Shown: positions 25,390-34,536, counted from the stretch's first letter. The stretch is 39,315 bases of DNA from Gammaproteobacteria bacterium (GCA_003514305.1 DORE01000108.1:13478-52792); one strand, 5' to 3'. The notes: generated by a model from the sequence alone, not told the origin. Made by a program: numbers and translations.

Positions 25390-27027
25390 TCAATCGCGTA
25401 AACCGAAAGTATAAACCACATTACCTGAAGCGATCGTGATCATCTGTTCGCCGTCCACAGCAAAAGTCATGGGGGCGGCATGCACTCTGCGGCCGAGGGA
25501 AATATTCCACAATTCCTCTCCAGTACTGGCATCAAGCGCAAAGAAGTAGCCATCTGCGCTGCCGGTAAAAACAAGTCCCCCTGCCGTTGTGGTGATGCCT
25601 GCTGAGGAGCGCGGCATGATCGGGAACTCCCATTCGATTTCGGCAGTTTCAGGGTCGATGGCTCGAATTGAGCTATGAAATGCATCCATTGGTGAGGTAT
25701 AGCGGCCGCCGCCACCAGTAAAGCGCTCACCTTCCTCGTAATCTTCATCACGCTTGAAGAATTCTTGTTCCCCGTCAAACGAGGTGACATAGAATAGGCC
25801 GGTCTCTTGATTGTAACCCGGAGAATACCAGTTGGTGGCTCCCACGATAGGCGGTGACACCATTATGCCCTCGTAGGTAGGTGCCATCCCGGCAACCCGA
25901 ATGGGCCGCCCAGTTGCAGGGTCTAACCCTTTGGCCCAGGTTTGGGCGGCATAGGGCTTGCCTATCAAAAACTGTCCGTTGCTTCGATCGAGGGTATAGT
26001 AGAACCCGTTACGATTGGCCCACATCATGACCTGACGTTCGCGGCCGTCAAATTCTATGTCGGCCAGAATCGGAATCTGGATCGAATCATAGTCATGCAC
26101 GTCGTGGGGTGTGAACTGAAAATGCCATACTATCTCGCCGCTATCCCCATCCAGCGCCACTACCGAATCCGAGTACAGATTATCCCCGAGTCTGACGTCG
26201 CCGTTCCAATCCGGTCCCGGGTTCCCGGTGCCCCAATATATTTGGTTTAGATCAGTATCGTAGGAACCGGTAATCCAGGTCGCCGCACCTCCGGTTTTCC
26301 AGGACTCGCCAGACCAGGTGTCGTTGCCAAATTCTCCAGGGCCAGGAATGACATAGGTGCGCCATTCGCGCTCACCGGTGGCTGGATCATAAGCGTCGAC
26401 AAACCCGCGAATGCCAAACTCACCTCCCGCTATCCCCGTTATCACCTTGTCTTTAACGATCAGCGGAGCTGCGGTTTTACTGTAGCCGCTGTCATGAGGC
26501 GCAACCTCGGTGTCCCAAAGGAGATTGCCGGTACGCGCGTCGATCGCAATGAGATGTGCGTCCAGTGTTGACATGAAAAGCGTTTCCCCCAGTATGGCGA
26601 CCCCGCGATTGTTGCGGCCGCAGCAAATTCTGAGGTCATCAGGCATTTCATGATCATAACGCCAGTATTCGCGGCCCGTGCCTGCATTGACTGCGACAAC
26701 GCTTGAGGGGGCTTCGGTGATAAACATAATGCCGTCAACGACCAATGGCACTGTTTCGGCTCGATCAATAACCGGAATCTGATAAGCCCATTTCATTTCT
26801 AGTTGGTTAACGTTGTCGATGTTTATGTCATCAAGCAGGCTATAGCGCTGACTATCCATTGTGCCGGAGTACATCAGCCAGTTGTTAGGTTCATTGCGGG
26901 CATCTACAAGTCTTTCCCAGGTTATGGGTGTGAAGGCGGGGGCGATTACTGTAGCGAATTGATCTTCCTGCGCACCAGCGGTGGCAATCATGAACAAACT
27001 AGTAAGCACAGCTGTTGCATTCTTCAT
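25390..27027 (-). CDS. PQQ-dependent alcohol dehydrogenase with lanthanide-type Asp-x-Asp
   Basis: A periplasmic quinoprotein of 545 residues with an eight-bladed propeller and a signal peptide ending near AGAQ. Vicinal Cys135-Cys136 (ICCGRNNRG) form the disulfide ring under PQQ. Metal ligands are Glu203 (GGEFG), Asn269 (GTGNPG) and catalytic Asp312 (HDYD). Asp314, two residues further, is the extra ligand that marks lanthanide-dependent enzymes (XoxF, ExaF/PedH type); calcium enzymes have Ala/Ser/Thr there. No cytochrome domain is fused. It overlaps the preceding dihaem cytochrome c gene by four bases (ATGA), so that protein is the likely electron acceptor. The substrate alcohol is unknown; this is not a typical XoxF by length. 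Confidence 0.88.
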   Translation of the reverse strand: MKNATAVLTSLFMIATAGAQEDQFATVIAPAFTPITWERLVDARNEPNNWLMYSGTMDSQRYSLLDDINIDNVNQLEMKWAYQIPVIDRAETVPLVVDGIMFITEAPSSVVAVNAGTGREYWRYDHEMPDDLRICCGRNNRGVAILGETLFMSTLDAHLIAIDARTGNLLWDTEVAPHDSGYSKTAAPLIVKDKVITGIAGGEFGIRGFVDAYDPATGEREWRTYVIPGPGEFGNDTWSGESWKTGGAATWITGSYDTDLNQIYWGTGNPGPDWNGDVRLGDNLYSDSVVALDGDSGEIVWHFQFTPHDVHDYDSIQIPILADIEFDGRERQVMMWANRNGFYYTLDRSNGQFLIGKPYAAQTWAKGLDPATGRPIRVAGMAPTYEGIMVSPPIVGATNWYSPGYNQETGLFYVTSFDGEQEFFKRDEDYEEGERFTGGGGRYTSPMDAFHSSIRAIDPETAEIEWEFPIMPRSSAGITTTAGGLVFTGSADGYFFALDASTGEELWNISLGRRVHAAPMTFAVDGEQMITIASGNVVYTFGLRD

Positions 27028-27869
27028 TGGGCAATTACCTCCCTTCGAAGCGAAAACAAATAAGCCACAAGGTCATTCAACTCACTGTCAGATAGCGATT
27101 CGACGTAACTTGGCATGGTGGATTTCTCCCGTCTTTCATAGTTTTCGATATCGCGTTTTTGGAAAGACCAGAGATTGGAGTCAATATCCATAATACGCAG
27201 TGAGAAGCTGTCCTCATTCATTCGAAATCCTTCTCGGATCACCCCGTCAGCGCCAACAGCGCGGACGGTCCACCAGCGCGGAGCGACCTCTTGGTCAGGA
27301 TCCATCATGGCCATTAGGAGATCCTCCGGCGTCTTATTTTCGCCGATCCGTGAGAGGTCCGGACCGAGTCGGCCTCCTCGACCGTTGACCATATGACAAT
27401 CGCTGCAGTTCCCCTTGCCGGCGAACAGCTTGCTGCCTGTTTCGGCGTCTCCGGCGAGTTCGACGGATGCCGGGTCGTACCTCAATGAGTCTATATACGC
27501 AACCAGTTGCCATACCGTAGCATCGGGCACATCTGCCGCAACGGGCAGCATGGCAGTGCCCGGCACGCCTTCTCTGATTATGTTGAAGATGCCAGTGTGT
27601 GTACTTGCGCGTCGCAGCCTACCCGTTAAATTCGGCGCCCCGGTTTCATCATTACCCTTGGCATCGAACCCATGGCACCGGGAGCATTGTCTTTCGAAAT
27701 AACGGTTGCCCATCCGAATGTCGATGGGAGTATTGTAGAGGTTGCCGGCATCTTCAGCATGGGCTGAGTTGGGCCGCAGGCCCGGCGGATAGCTGAATAG
27801 ACCAAGCACTAGTACTGGGACAGCAAGCCGCAGCAATATGGGTAATACGCGATCTAGCTTGATCATCAT
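27024..27869 (-). CDS. Dihaem c-type cytochrome, partner of the PQQ dehydrogenase
   Basis: A secreted or membrane-anchored cytochrome c of 281 residues. An N-terminal hydrophobic segment ends near AHAE. Two haem-binding motifs are present, CSRCH (62-66) and CSDCH (155-159), each in a class I-like domain; Met107 (GTAML) and the Met in STMPSY near the end are candidate sixth ligands. Its stop overlaps the start of the PQQ dehydrogenase by four bases, so it probably takes electrons from PQQ and passes them to the respiratory chain. The start at 27869 (or the next ATG at 27866) has AGGA six bases upstream; longer frames give a poor signal sequence. Confidence 0.87.
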   Translation of the reverse strand: MMIKLDRVLPILLRLAVPVLVLGLFSYPPGLRPNSAHAEDAGNLYNTPIDIRMGNRYFERQCSRCHGFDAKGNDETGAPNLTGRLRRASTHTGIFNIIREGVPGTAMLPVAADVPDATVWQLVAYIDSLRYDPASVELAGDAETGSKLFAGKGNCSDCHMVNGRGGRLGPDLSRIGENKTPEDLLMAMMDPDQEVAPRWWTVRAVGADGVIREGFRMNEDSFSLRIMDIDSNLWSFQKRDIENYERREKSTMPSYVESLSDSELNDLVAYLFSLRREVIAQ

Positions 27870-28047
27870 TTGCGTTCCTCTTTTGTTGTTTTTGGTGGAG
27901 GAATGACACAAACAGTGTAACACCGAAGCAGAGCGATGCAATTCGCTCCGATGCTATCTTACATGGGTTTTACGAGTAGTGGATTTACCAGGCTCGTCAA
28001 AAGGTATTAGGAGTGCAGCTTTCTCAAATTGTGACCAGTGGCCGCTG

Positions 28048-29085
28048 TCAAACAATATGGCCGACCCAGCGACCTGCGAGCATCACCAACGACCACAATA
28101 TAAGTGACATGAAGCCTGCGATCTTCACTTGTTTTGGGGGTTCCTTATCCCCGTCCCATTGGCTGAGGTTTCTGTTTAAGGCCAAGTGGAAGTATGCCAT
28201 GTTTGCTCCAGCCAGAGCCAACAGCATGCCTTTAGCCTGAAAGGCTGGATTCTGTAAATGCCCCGAGGCGCGAGTGATGAACATGCCGAGCCCCGTTATC
28301 GTCGCGAAAATAAAAGCGCCCCAGGCCCATGGGATTAGTTCGCGGTTTAGAACACTGACAGAATAGGTCGTCGCAGCTATCCCGAGCAGTCGCAGATCTA
28401 CCCAGAAGATTGAGCCGACGAGTAAAGAGGCGGATATTACATGAACAGTTTCGAGAGCAGGGAACCAGTTGGTGGCGGCGATTATCTGAGATAGCCCCCA
28501 GTTTTCAACTGCGATCCAGAATGTGTACTTGGTGCCGTCAAAATACGGCTCCACATACCATAACGGATAGTGTAGGTATTCAATGTAAGCTATCCAGCGT
28601 CCTCCCGTGCATAACAGCAGAACAGCGGCGAGAGACAAAACGGCCATGAGGCGTGACGCCAGTATCCGCCACGTATTCGCCTGCCAGAAATCGTGCTCGC
28701 GCTTGCTTAGTTGATGATAGGTAAAAGTGATGAGCACAACAGAAAGCAAGGAGCCCATCTTCCACAGAAATACTGGGTTGTTCAAATATCGCATGGGCCG
28801 TGCAAATACAAAAAATGATCCGGAGAGTAGATTGCTGGCCAGTGCGAGCCAGAAGCACGGCATGACACGCCGTATGATCTCAGGCAAAGACTGAGAAGGA
28901 ATGGCAAGTTTAAGTATCCGTAGATCAAGTAGTACGATACTGCTCATTACTACAGCAATTCCGAGAATGTGTACCGTCTGAATGATCGGCGGGAAGCCCG
29001 GAATGCTTTGAAGCGCCCATAGAGCGATATCCTGAAGTAAAGAGCCCGATATGCTATTTCCGATACTGTCGAAAAAAGTAGGCAT
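28048..29085 (-). CDS. Tandem-duplicated membrane protein (fused DUF6644-like)
   Basis: An integral membrane protein of 345 residues with about eight hydrophobic segments made of two related halves. The first (VHILGIAVVM, LDLRILKL, NPVFLWK, GGRWIAY) parallels the protein at 12642-13172; the second (VHVISASLLVG, VDLRLLGI, NPAFQAK, AGRWVGH) parallels that at 12108-12614. Each half carries VH, DLR, NPxF and GR elements. This would be a fusion of the pair encoded separately elsewhere here. It lies between ilvD and the dihaem cytochrome/PQQ genes, close behind ilvD (32 bases). Function is unknown; membrane His residues may bind haem b. The start at 29085 has no strong ribosome-binding site. Confidence 0.72.
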   Translation of the reverse strand: MPTFFDSIGNSISGSLLQDIALWALQSIPGFPPIIQTVHILGIAVVMSSIVLLDLRILKLAIPSQSLPEIIRRVMPCFWLALASNLLSGSFFVFARPMRYLNNPVFLWKMGSLLSVVLITFTYHQLSKREHDFWQANTWRILASRLMAVLSLAAVLLLCTGGRWIAYIEYLHYPLWYVEPYFDGTKYTFWIAVENWGLSQIIAATNWFPALETVHVISASLLVGSIFWVDLRLLGIAATTYSVSVLNRELIPWAWGAFIFATITGLGMFITRASGHLQNPAFQAKGMLLALAGANMAYFHLALNRNLSQWDGDKEPPKQVKIAGFMSLILWSLVMLAGRWVGHIV

Positions 29086-29117
29086 GCGGTGCTTTGTTGT
29101 CCTTAACGGCCGTAAGC

Positions 29118-30797
29118 CTACAGATACTTGTCGGTCACAGCGCCTTCCGAAGCGGAAGCGGCACTGGCGGCGAATTTGGCGAGTACACCCCGCGTATATC
29201 GAGGCGCTGGCTTTTTCCACTTCGCCAGTCTTGATGAGATTTCTTTATCGCTTATCTCGAGTGTAATTACATTCGCTTCAGCGTCAATCGAAATGCGATC
29301 GCCAGTCTTTACAATGGCAATGGGGCCGCCTTCAACCGCTTCAGGAGTCACGTGTCCCACAACAAAACCGTGCGAGCCGCCTGAGAATCTGCCATCAGTA
29401 ATTAGCGCGATATCTTCGCCAAGCCCTTTGCCCATGATGGCGGACGTGGGGGAGAGCATTTCTCGCATCCCCGGTGCTCCCCTAGGGCCTTCGTAGCGAA
29501 TCACCAGGACATCCCCTTTGACAACCGTACCATTCAGAATTCCTTTTAAACAATCTTCCTCAGATTCAAATACGCGGGCATTGCCGCTAAACGCAAGGCC
29601 CTCCTTGCCAGTGATCTTCGCCACTGATCCTTCCGGTGCGAGATTGCCTCGCAAAACTCGCAGATGTGAGTCTTTTTTAATGGGGTTATTCAGCGGGCGA
29701 ATGATATCCTGTCCTTCCGGATAAGGTGCCACATTCTCGAGGTTCGCGGAAAGGGTTTTGCCGGTCACTGTCATGCAGGAGCCGTCCAGCATACCCGCAT
29801 CAAGCATGGTTTTCATCAGAGGCTGGATGCCACCGATCTTGATAAGTTCAGACATCAGATATCTGCCGCTGGGCTTTAGGTCTGCTAGCATGGGAACGTT
29901 TTTGCCAAGGCGGGTAAAGTCATCCAGTTCCAGATTCACGCCTATTGTATGTGCCATGGCCAGCAGGTGCAGCACCGCATTGGTGGAGCCCCCCAGGGCA
30001 ATGGTGACCTTGATTGCGTTTTCAAAAGCGGCGCGGGTCATAATGTCGGAAGGCTTAATGTCGTGCTCCAACAAATACATGATGGCTTCCCCGGCGTTCA
30101 GACAGTCTTCCACTTTTTCTTGGGAGATTGCATCCTGGGCCGAGCTGTTAGGCAGGCTCATGCCCATGGCTTCGATAGCGGAGGCCATGGTATTGGCGGT
30201 ATACATGCCGCCGCAGGAGCCAGGGCCGGGGATAGCGGTTTCTTCAATGTTCTTTAACTCGAGATCGGATACCGTACCTGCGGCGTGGCCACCAACGGCC
30301 TCAAATACGGAGATGATGTTCGTGTGGTTGGGGCCAGGCTGAATCGTGCCACCGTATATGAAAATAGAGGGGCGATTCAGGCGCGCTATGCCCATAAGCA
30401 GGCCGGGCATATTTTTGTCGCAGCCGCCGATGGTTATGATGCCATCGTGCCCCATACAGCCGGATACCGTCTCCACGCTGTCGGCGATGACTTCCCGGGA
30501 AACGAGGGAGTACTTCATTCCCTCAGTACCCATGGAAATGCCATCGGAAATTGTAAGTACGTTGTAGATGATGCCTTTGCCGCCAGCTTCATCAGCACCC
30601 TTATTTACGTCTTCCGCCAGCTTATTGATGTGCATATTGCACGGCGTCACCATGCTCCAGGTCGAAGCTATTCCTATTTGAGGTTTCTTGAAGTCACTAT
30701 CTTCAAAACCCACTGCCCGCAGCATGGAGCGGCTAGGTGCCTGTTCCACGCCATCAACAACGATAGAAGAATTTTTACGTAAGTCATTGTTATCCAT
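29118..30797 (-). CDS. ilvD: Dihydroxy-acid dehydratase IlvD
   Basis: The third enzyme of branched-chain amino acid synthesis, dehydrating dihydroxy acids to 2-keto acids for Val, Leu, Ile and pantothenate. It has 559 residues, the shorter length class. Iron-sulfur ligands are Cys53 (VTPCN), Cys126 (GGCDKNMPG) and Cys195 (GPGSCGGMYTANTM), and TDGRFSGGSHG near the end is a signature; the short form usually carries a 2Fe-2S cluster. The ATG at 30797 has GGAAA upstream and agrees with the family start; earlier in-frame starts are unlikely. It may share a transcript with the membrane protein gene downstream. Confidence 0.95.
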   Translation of the reverse strand: MDNNDLRKNSSIVVDGVEQAPSRSMLRAVGFEDSDFKKPQIGIASTWSMVTPCNMHINKLAEDVNKGADEAGGKGIIYNVLTISDGISMGTEGMKYSLVSREVIADSVETVSGCMGHDGIITIGGCDKNMPGLLMGIARLNRPSIFIYGGTIQPGPNHTNIISVFEAVGGHAAGTVSDLELKNIEETAIPGPGSCGGMYTANTMASAIEAMGMSLPNSSAQDAISQEKVEDCLNAGEAIMYLLEHDIKPSDIMTRAAFENAIKVTIALGGSTNAVLHLLAMAHTIGVNLELDDFTRLGKNVPMLADLKPSGRYLMSELIKIGGIQPLMKTMLDAGMLDGSCMTVTGKTLSANLENVAPYPEGQDIIRPLNNPIKKDSHLRVLRGNLAPEGSVAKITGKEGLAFSGNARVFESEEDCLKGILNGTVVKGDVLVIRYEGPRGAPGMREMLSPTSAIMGKGLGEDIALITDGRFSGGSHGFVVGHVTPEAVEGGPIAIVKTGDRISIDAEANVITLEISDKEISSRLAKWKKPAPRYTRGVLAKFAASAASASEGAVTDKYL

Positions 30798-31207
30798 CAG
30801 GTTTCCAATATATCTGAATGTAATACTTTCCAATGCTTTAGCTGTGCCGAAGGACTTGCTCTTGATCGTGTCGAGGCGCAGCGGAAGAGGTCGCTACTAT
30901 ACACTAGCCCACGGTTTATGGGCTATGGGGCATCGCGAGGAGACTTAGCCACTCGCAAAAGCTTGTTGATGCAATTTTCCATCCGGATGGCCGAGTTGCT
31001 CGACATGGAACCGCTGCGGCTTGGTATGACTTGGCAATCCATCACTGAGGCCTGGGCTACATAAGGGCTTGACTAGTGGCTTGGAAATCAGTGCCTCACT
31101 TTTATGAATAATTTGTGAAGATAAGAGCCGAAATTGACCAGCTTCAATCTTATTTCGGAGTATGATGGGTCTAACACCAAATAGATTAGCTATCTTTACT
31201 CGTGCTT
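30798..31207. other. ilvD-ada divergent spacer with a possible regulator remnant
   Basis: A 410-base gap between divergent genes. From 30908 to 31048 a plus-strand frame contains DAIFHPDGRVARHGTAAAW followed by YDLAIHH and a stop; this resembles the end of a DJ-1/PfpI-like domain in GlxA-family AraC regulators, but the similarity is short. AGCCCA and TGGGCT (30906-30911, 30919-30924) form a 6-bp hairpin upstream of it. TATGAT about 45 bases before the ada start is a good -10 match without a well-spaced -35. No other gene is visible. Confidence 0.3.
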
Positions 31208-32659
31208 ATGGATTCTGACGACTACGAGAATGCCTGCCGTAAGCGGCATTCGCGCTTTGATAGGCGATTTTTTATCGGAGTACTTTCTACCAGCATCTAT
31301 TGTCGCCCAGGTTGCCCAGCGGGGGTGCCCAGAAAAGAGAATGTGAAATTATATAAGTCAGCTGCCGCCGCATCTGCAGCCGGCTTTCAACCCTGCTTGC
31401 GCTGTCGTCCAGAGGCCTTCCCCAGCACGACGGCCTGGAATGGATCTTCCTGGAAGATTTATCGAGCTCTGCGGTTGATTGACCAGGGTTTTCTAGATGA
31501 ACAGTCGGTGGAAGAGTTGGCAGAGTTTTTGAAAGTAGGACCTAGGCAGCTTATTCGCTTGTTTAACGATCATCTCGGCGCTTCCCCGGTGGAAGTGGCC
31601 CAGACTCGGCGGCTTCATTTTGCCAAGAAGCTAATTGTTGAAACACACATGAGTTTTTCTGATGTCAGCTTCGCCGCAGGATTTGGCAGTTTGGGTGGAT
31701 TCAATGCGGCATTGAGAAAGACCTACAAACTCTCGCCCACGCAGTTGCGAGAAAAGTGCAACGTGGATAGAAAAAAGACTGAGCGTGATGATATTGTAGA
31801 GTGTACCGTGCCCTATTGCCTCCCGTTTGATTGGGCTGCCATGCTGAGTTTCTTCGCCTACCGAGCCGTTCCCGGGGTTGAAGTTGTAACAGCATACAGT
31901 TATGCAAGGACTTTCTGCCTAGAGGGAGAAGCCGGGCATTTTGAGGCATTTTTTGAACCAGCTAGCCATCAAATCCGCATGCGGATCACCTACCCAGAGA
32001 TCCGGTACCTCCGCCGGATTATCGATCGCGTTTGTTCCCTATTTGACCTCAAGGCAGACAGCAACCGAATTGATCAATTTTTAGCAAAGGATTCCGAGCT
32101 CGCGCCCATGGTGCGGCGATTTCCCGGGCTCAGGGTGCCAGGTTGCTGGAGTGGCTTTGAGGTGGCAGTGCGAGCAATTCTCGGTCAACAGATCACAGTA
32201 AAAGCGGCGTCCACTCTAGTGGCACGAATTGTTGAACGCTACGGCAAGGCCTACCAGTGCTGTGCGGAGGGGCTGCAATTCACGTTTCCCGAGCCAGCTC
32301 AGCTCGTCGATGCAGACCTCACCGGAATGGGCATCGTCGGCCAGCGCATTGCGGCTATCCAGGCGGTGGCGGGCCAGATTGGGTGCGGTGAGCTGGATAT
32401 TGAGGGTGGCATGGACCCCGACAATTTTGTTCGTACTATCTGCAGCATCAAGGGCATCGGCGAATGGACAGCGCAATACATCGCGATGCGTGCGCTCAAT
32501 GATCCCAATGCTTTTCCCTATTCTGATCTGATCCTGCGGCGAGCAGTATCGGAACCCGGGGTTACCATGACGCCAAAAGCACTGCTGAAGCGCGCCGAGT
32601 CCTGGCAACCATGGCGTGCCTATTGCGTAATGTTGTTGTGGCGAAACTACGCGTCGTGA
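31208..32659 (+). CDS. Ada N-domain/AraC-HTH/AlkA fusion (alkylation repair and regulation)
   Basis: A fusion of 483 residues. The N-terminal Ada zinc domain has Cys32, Cys36, Cys63, Cys66 (YCRPGCP, PCLRC); Cys32 matches the Ada methylphosphotriester acceptor. An AraC-type helix-turn-helix follows (about 85-180; DVSFAAGFGSLGGFNAAL). The rest is AlkA: ILGQQITVKAAS, then the helix-hairpin-helix IKGIGEWTAQYIAMRAL and the catalytic Asp in FPYSDLILRRAV. It would sense alkyl damage, activate repair genes and excise 3-methyladenine. The Ada O6-methyltransferase domain is absent and supplied by the next gene. The ATG at 31208 is chosen over the GTG at 31202. Confidence 0.92.
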   Translation: MDSDDYENACRKRHSRFDRRFFIGVLSTSIYCRPGCPAGVPRKENVKLYKSAAAASAAGFQPCLRCRPEAFPSTTAWNGSSWKIYRALRLIDQGFLDEQSVEELAEFLKVGPRQLIRLFNDHLGASPVEVAQTRRLHFAKKLIVETHMSFSDVSFAAGFGSLGGFNAALRKTYKLSPTQLREKCNVDRKKTERDDIVECTVPYCLPFDWAAMLSFFAYRAVPGVEVVTAYSYARTFCLEGEAGHFEAFFEPASHQIRMRITYPEIRYLRRIIDRVCSLFDLKADSNRIDQFLAKDSELAPMVRRFPGLRVPGCWSGFEVAVRAILGQQITVKAASTLVARIVERYGKAYQCCAEGLQFTFPEPAQLVDADLTGMGIVGQRIAAIQAVAGQIGCGELDIEGGMDPDNFVRTICSIKGIGEWTAQYIAMRALNDPNAFPYSDLILRRAVSEPGVTMTPKALLKRAESWQPWRAYCVMLLWRNYAS

Positions 32660-32731
32660 GATATTAAAACTTGAAACTAAGAAACAGCAAGATTTAACGC
32701 GAATCTTGGATGAGAAAATACGAGGACTTTT

Positions 32732-33232
32732 ATTACGACAGTCTACCGCTATCATAAGACCCCCATCGGTAAGCTCTTGTTGGCTGGTGATGGTGAGCAT
32801 CTAGAATTGGTTGGGTTCCCCTCGGGTTCCATGAAAAGGCGCCACGACGACAGTTGGTCGGAGGATAACAAACCCTTTAACGCTGTTATCAAACAGCTCG
32901 ATGAGTACTTTGATGGCAAACGTCAAGATTTTGATCTGCCTTTAAGACCGGCGGGCACTGAATTTCAGCGACAAGTCTGGCAGGCGTTGCAACAAATACC
33001 TTATGGTGAAACATGGAGTTACGGAGAATTGGCGAAGCACGTCGGTACACCCAATGCTTACCGGGCAGTAGGCGCAGCTAACGGCATCAACCCGATTCCG
33101 GTGATCATTCCTTGTCACCGGGTCATTGGCAGCAACGGGAAACTTACCGGTTTTGGAGGGGGGCTGGAGGCCAAAGCGTTTCTGCTGAACTTGGAGTCTC
33201 CTCAGCTGGCACCTGGCCCGATTTTTGGCTAG
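32732..33232 (+). CDS. ogt: Methylated-DNA-protein cysteine methyltransferase (Ogt-type)
   Basis: It transfers O6-methyl groups of guanine to its own cysteine. The active-site PCHRVIG and the domain EFQRQVWQALQQIPYGETWSYGELA are clear; GTPNAYRAVGAANG is the DNA-binding loop. The N-terminal strand YRYHKTPIGKLLLAGDG is encoded upstream of the first canonical in-frame start (TTG 32777), after a TGA at 32711-32713. The best-placed codon is ATT at 32732, six bases after AGGA, so either an ATT start or a frameshift from an ATG at 32710 is implied; automated calls would start at 32777. It is 72 bases downstream of the Ada-AlkA fusion. Confidence 0.82.
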   Translation: MTTVYRYHKTPIGKLLLAGDGEHLELVGFPSGSMKRRHDDSWSEDNKPFNAVIKQLDEYFDGKRQDFDLPLRPAGTEFQRQVWQALQQIPYGETWSYGELAKHVGTPNAYRAVGAANGINPIPVIIPCHRVIGSNGKLTGFGGGLEAKAFLLNLESPQLAPGPIFG

Positions 33233-33543
33233 AAAGCGCAGACGGGTTGGAGGAACTCAGTAGCCGCTAGACCGCTCCAAACGAGGACCAGTTGTTATAA
33301 GAGCTTTGTGGCGCCAGGTAAGGCCTTATCTTGAGGATTGCAGTGGCAGTTAGCTTGCTGCTGCACGCACTGATGTCTGAAGGTAATCGTCGTAGATAAT
33401 ATAAAATTAACCATGGGCATTCTGGCTTTACGGCGGGATGCTTGGAAATCTGTTTTAGCTGAATATGTCTTCAATTGACTTGTGTAAATTGTTTTTGCCG
33501 TTCCTGCGGAAAAGCGGTCAACCAGCGCTAGGAAAGATTAAGG
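33233..33543. other. Spacer before xdhC, nothing supported
   Basis: About 310 bases after ogt. A 22-codon plus-strand frame begins MGILALRRDAWK near 33414, but no ribosome-binding site or similarity supports it. A TTGACT near 33475 lacks a good -10. No hairpin strong enough to call a terminator for ogt was found. Confidence 0.4.
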
Positions 33544-34536
33544 ATGCTTAGCAGTCAGCAGCAAATAATTGGTCGTATTCTGCACTGGCTTGGAACAGAG
33601 CAGTCAGTATGGTTATGCACTATCCTCAAGACATGGGGATCGTCTCCTCGTCCTGTCGGCGCCATGATGGCCTGCACGAGCTCGGGTGACCTAGTGGGCT
33701 CCATTTCTGGTGGATGTATCGAAGAAGATTTTCTCGAGCAGTTGCAGAGCAAGCAACTAAAGCAACGGTTCCATAACAAAGGGAATCTTCCTTTAGTGAT
33801 GCAATACGGCGTCACTGTGGAAGAGCAGGCACGGCTAAAGCTTCCCTGTGGTGGGCAGCTCCATGTGTTATTGGAGCTTATCGAGCCAACCAAAATGAAC
33901 AAGCGGATGTTTGTTCGGCTTCGTAATGCTTTAGAGCGACACACCAGTATCAGCAGGATCGTGGACCTAGCATCTGGGATGATTTCAACTGCATATGAGA
34001 GTCGAAATGAAGCGGTAGTTATTCAGGATAACCGAATGAGTCATAGCTTGAGTCCTATGTATCGTCTGCTACTGCTTGGAGCAGGCGATGTGGCGAAGTA
34101 TGTGGCCGAAATTGCTGTGGCATTAGAGTACGATGTTACGCTTTGTGATCCCAGGCCAAACTACCTCGATAACTGGGAGGTCGAAGGCGTAGAAAAAACA
34201 TCGCGGCTGCCGGATGACGTCGTTCGCGAGCGCTTCAGCAACCCATATAGTGGGGTTATAGCTCTTGCTCATGATCCACGAGTGGATGACATGGCGCTCA
34301 TGGAAGCTTTGAAAACTGATGCTTTCTATGTGGGTGCGATGGGCTCTGAGCGCACTTCGGCGGCGCGGCGGCGACGCTTACCGGAATTGGGGCTCAGCAG
34401 CAAAGAGATCGAGCTTTTACATGCGCCCATCGGTTTTGAGATCGAGAGCAAGACGCCTGCTGAGATTGCGATCTCAATTATGGCCGAGATTACTGCAAAG
34501 AAGCATCGTGCCCGTGAGACCCTATGTCACATCTAA
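33544..34536 (+). CDS. XdhC/CoxI-family protein
   Basis: A cytoplasmic protein of 330 residues. The N-terminal domain has the signature TWGSSPRPVGAMM and SGDLVGSISGGCIEEDF of the XdhC/CoxI group, and the C-terminal Rossmann part starts LLLLGAGDVAKYVAEIA and contains VGAMGSERTSAARRRRL. XdhC binds and inserts the molybdenum cofactor (MoCo) sulfurated form into xanthine dehydrogenase-like enzymes. None of those enzymes is in this window, so it is an orphan copy here. The ATG at 33544 has AGGAAA about eight bases upstream. Confidence 0.85.
   Translation: MLSSQQQIIGRILHWLGTEQSVWLCTILKTWGSSPRPVGAMMACTSSGDLVGSISGGCIEEDFLEQLQSKQLKQRFHNKGNLPLVMQYGVTVEEQARLKLPCGGQLHVLLELIEPTKMNKRMFVRLRNALERHTSISRIVDLASGMISTAYESRNEAVVIQDNRMSHSLSPMYRLLLLGAGDVAKYVAEIAVALEYDVTLCDPRPNYLDNWEVEGVEKTSRLPDDVVRERFSNPYSGVIALAHDPRVDDMALMEALKTDAFYVGAMGSERTSAARRRRLPELGLSSKEIELLHAPIGFEIESKTPAEIAISIMAEITAKKHRARETLCHI

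Noticed and set aside
29118..30782. Several long plus-strand ORFs across ilvD
   Set aside because: They are antisense shadows of a conserved gene with unmistakable IlvD motifs.
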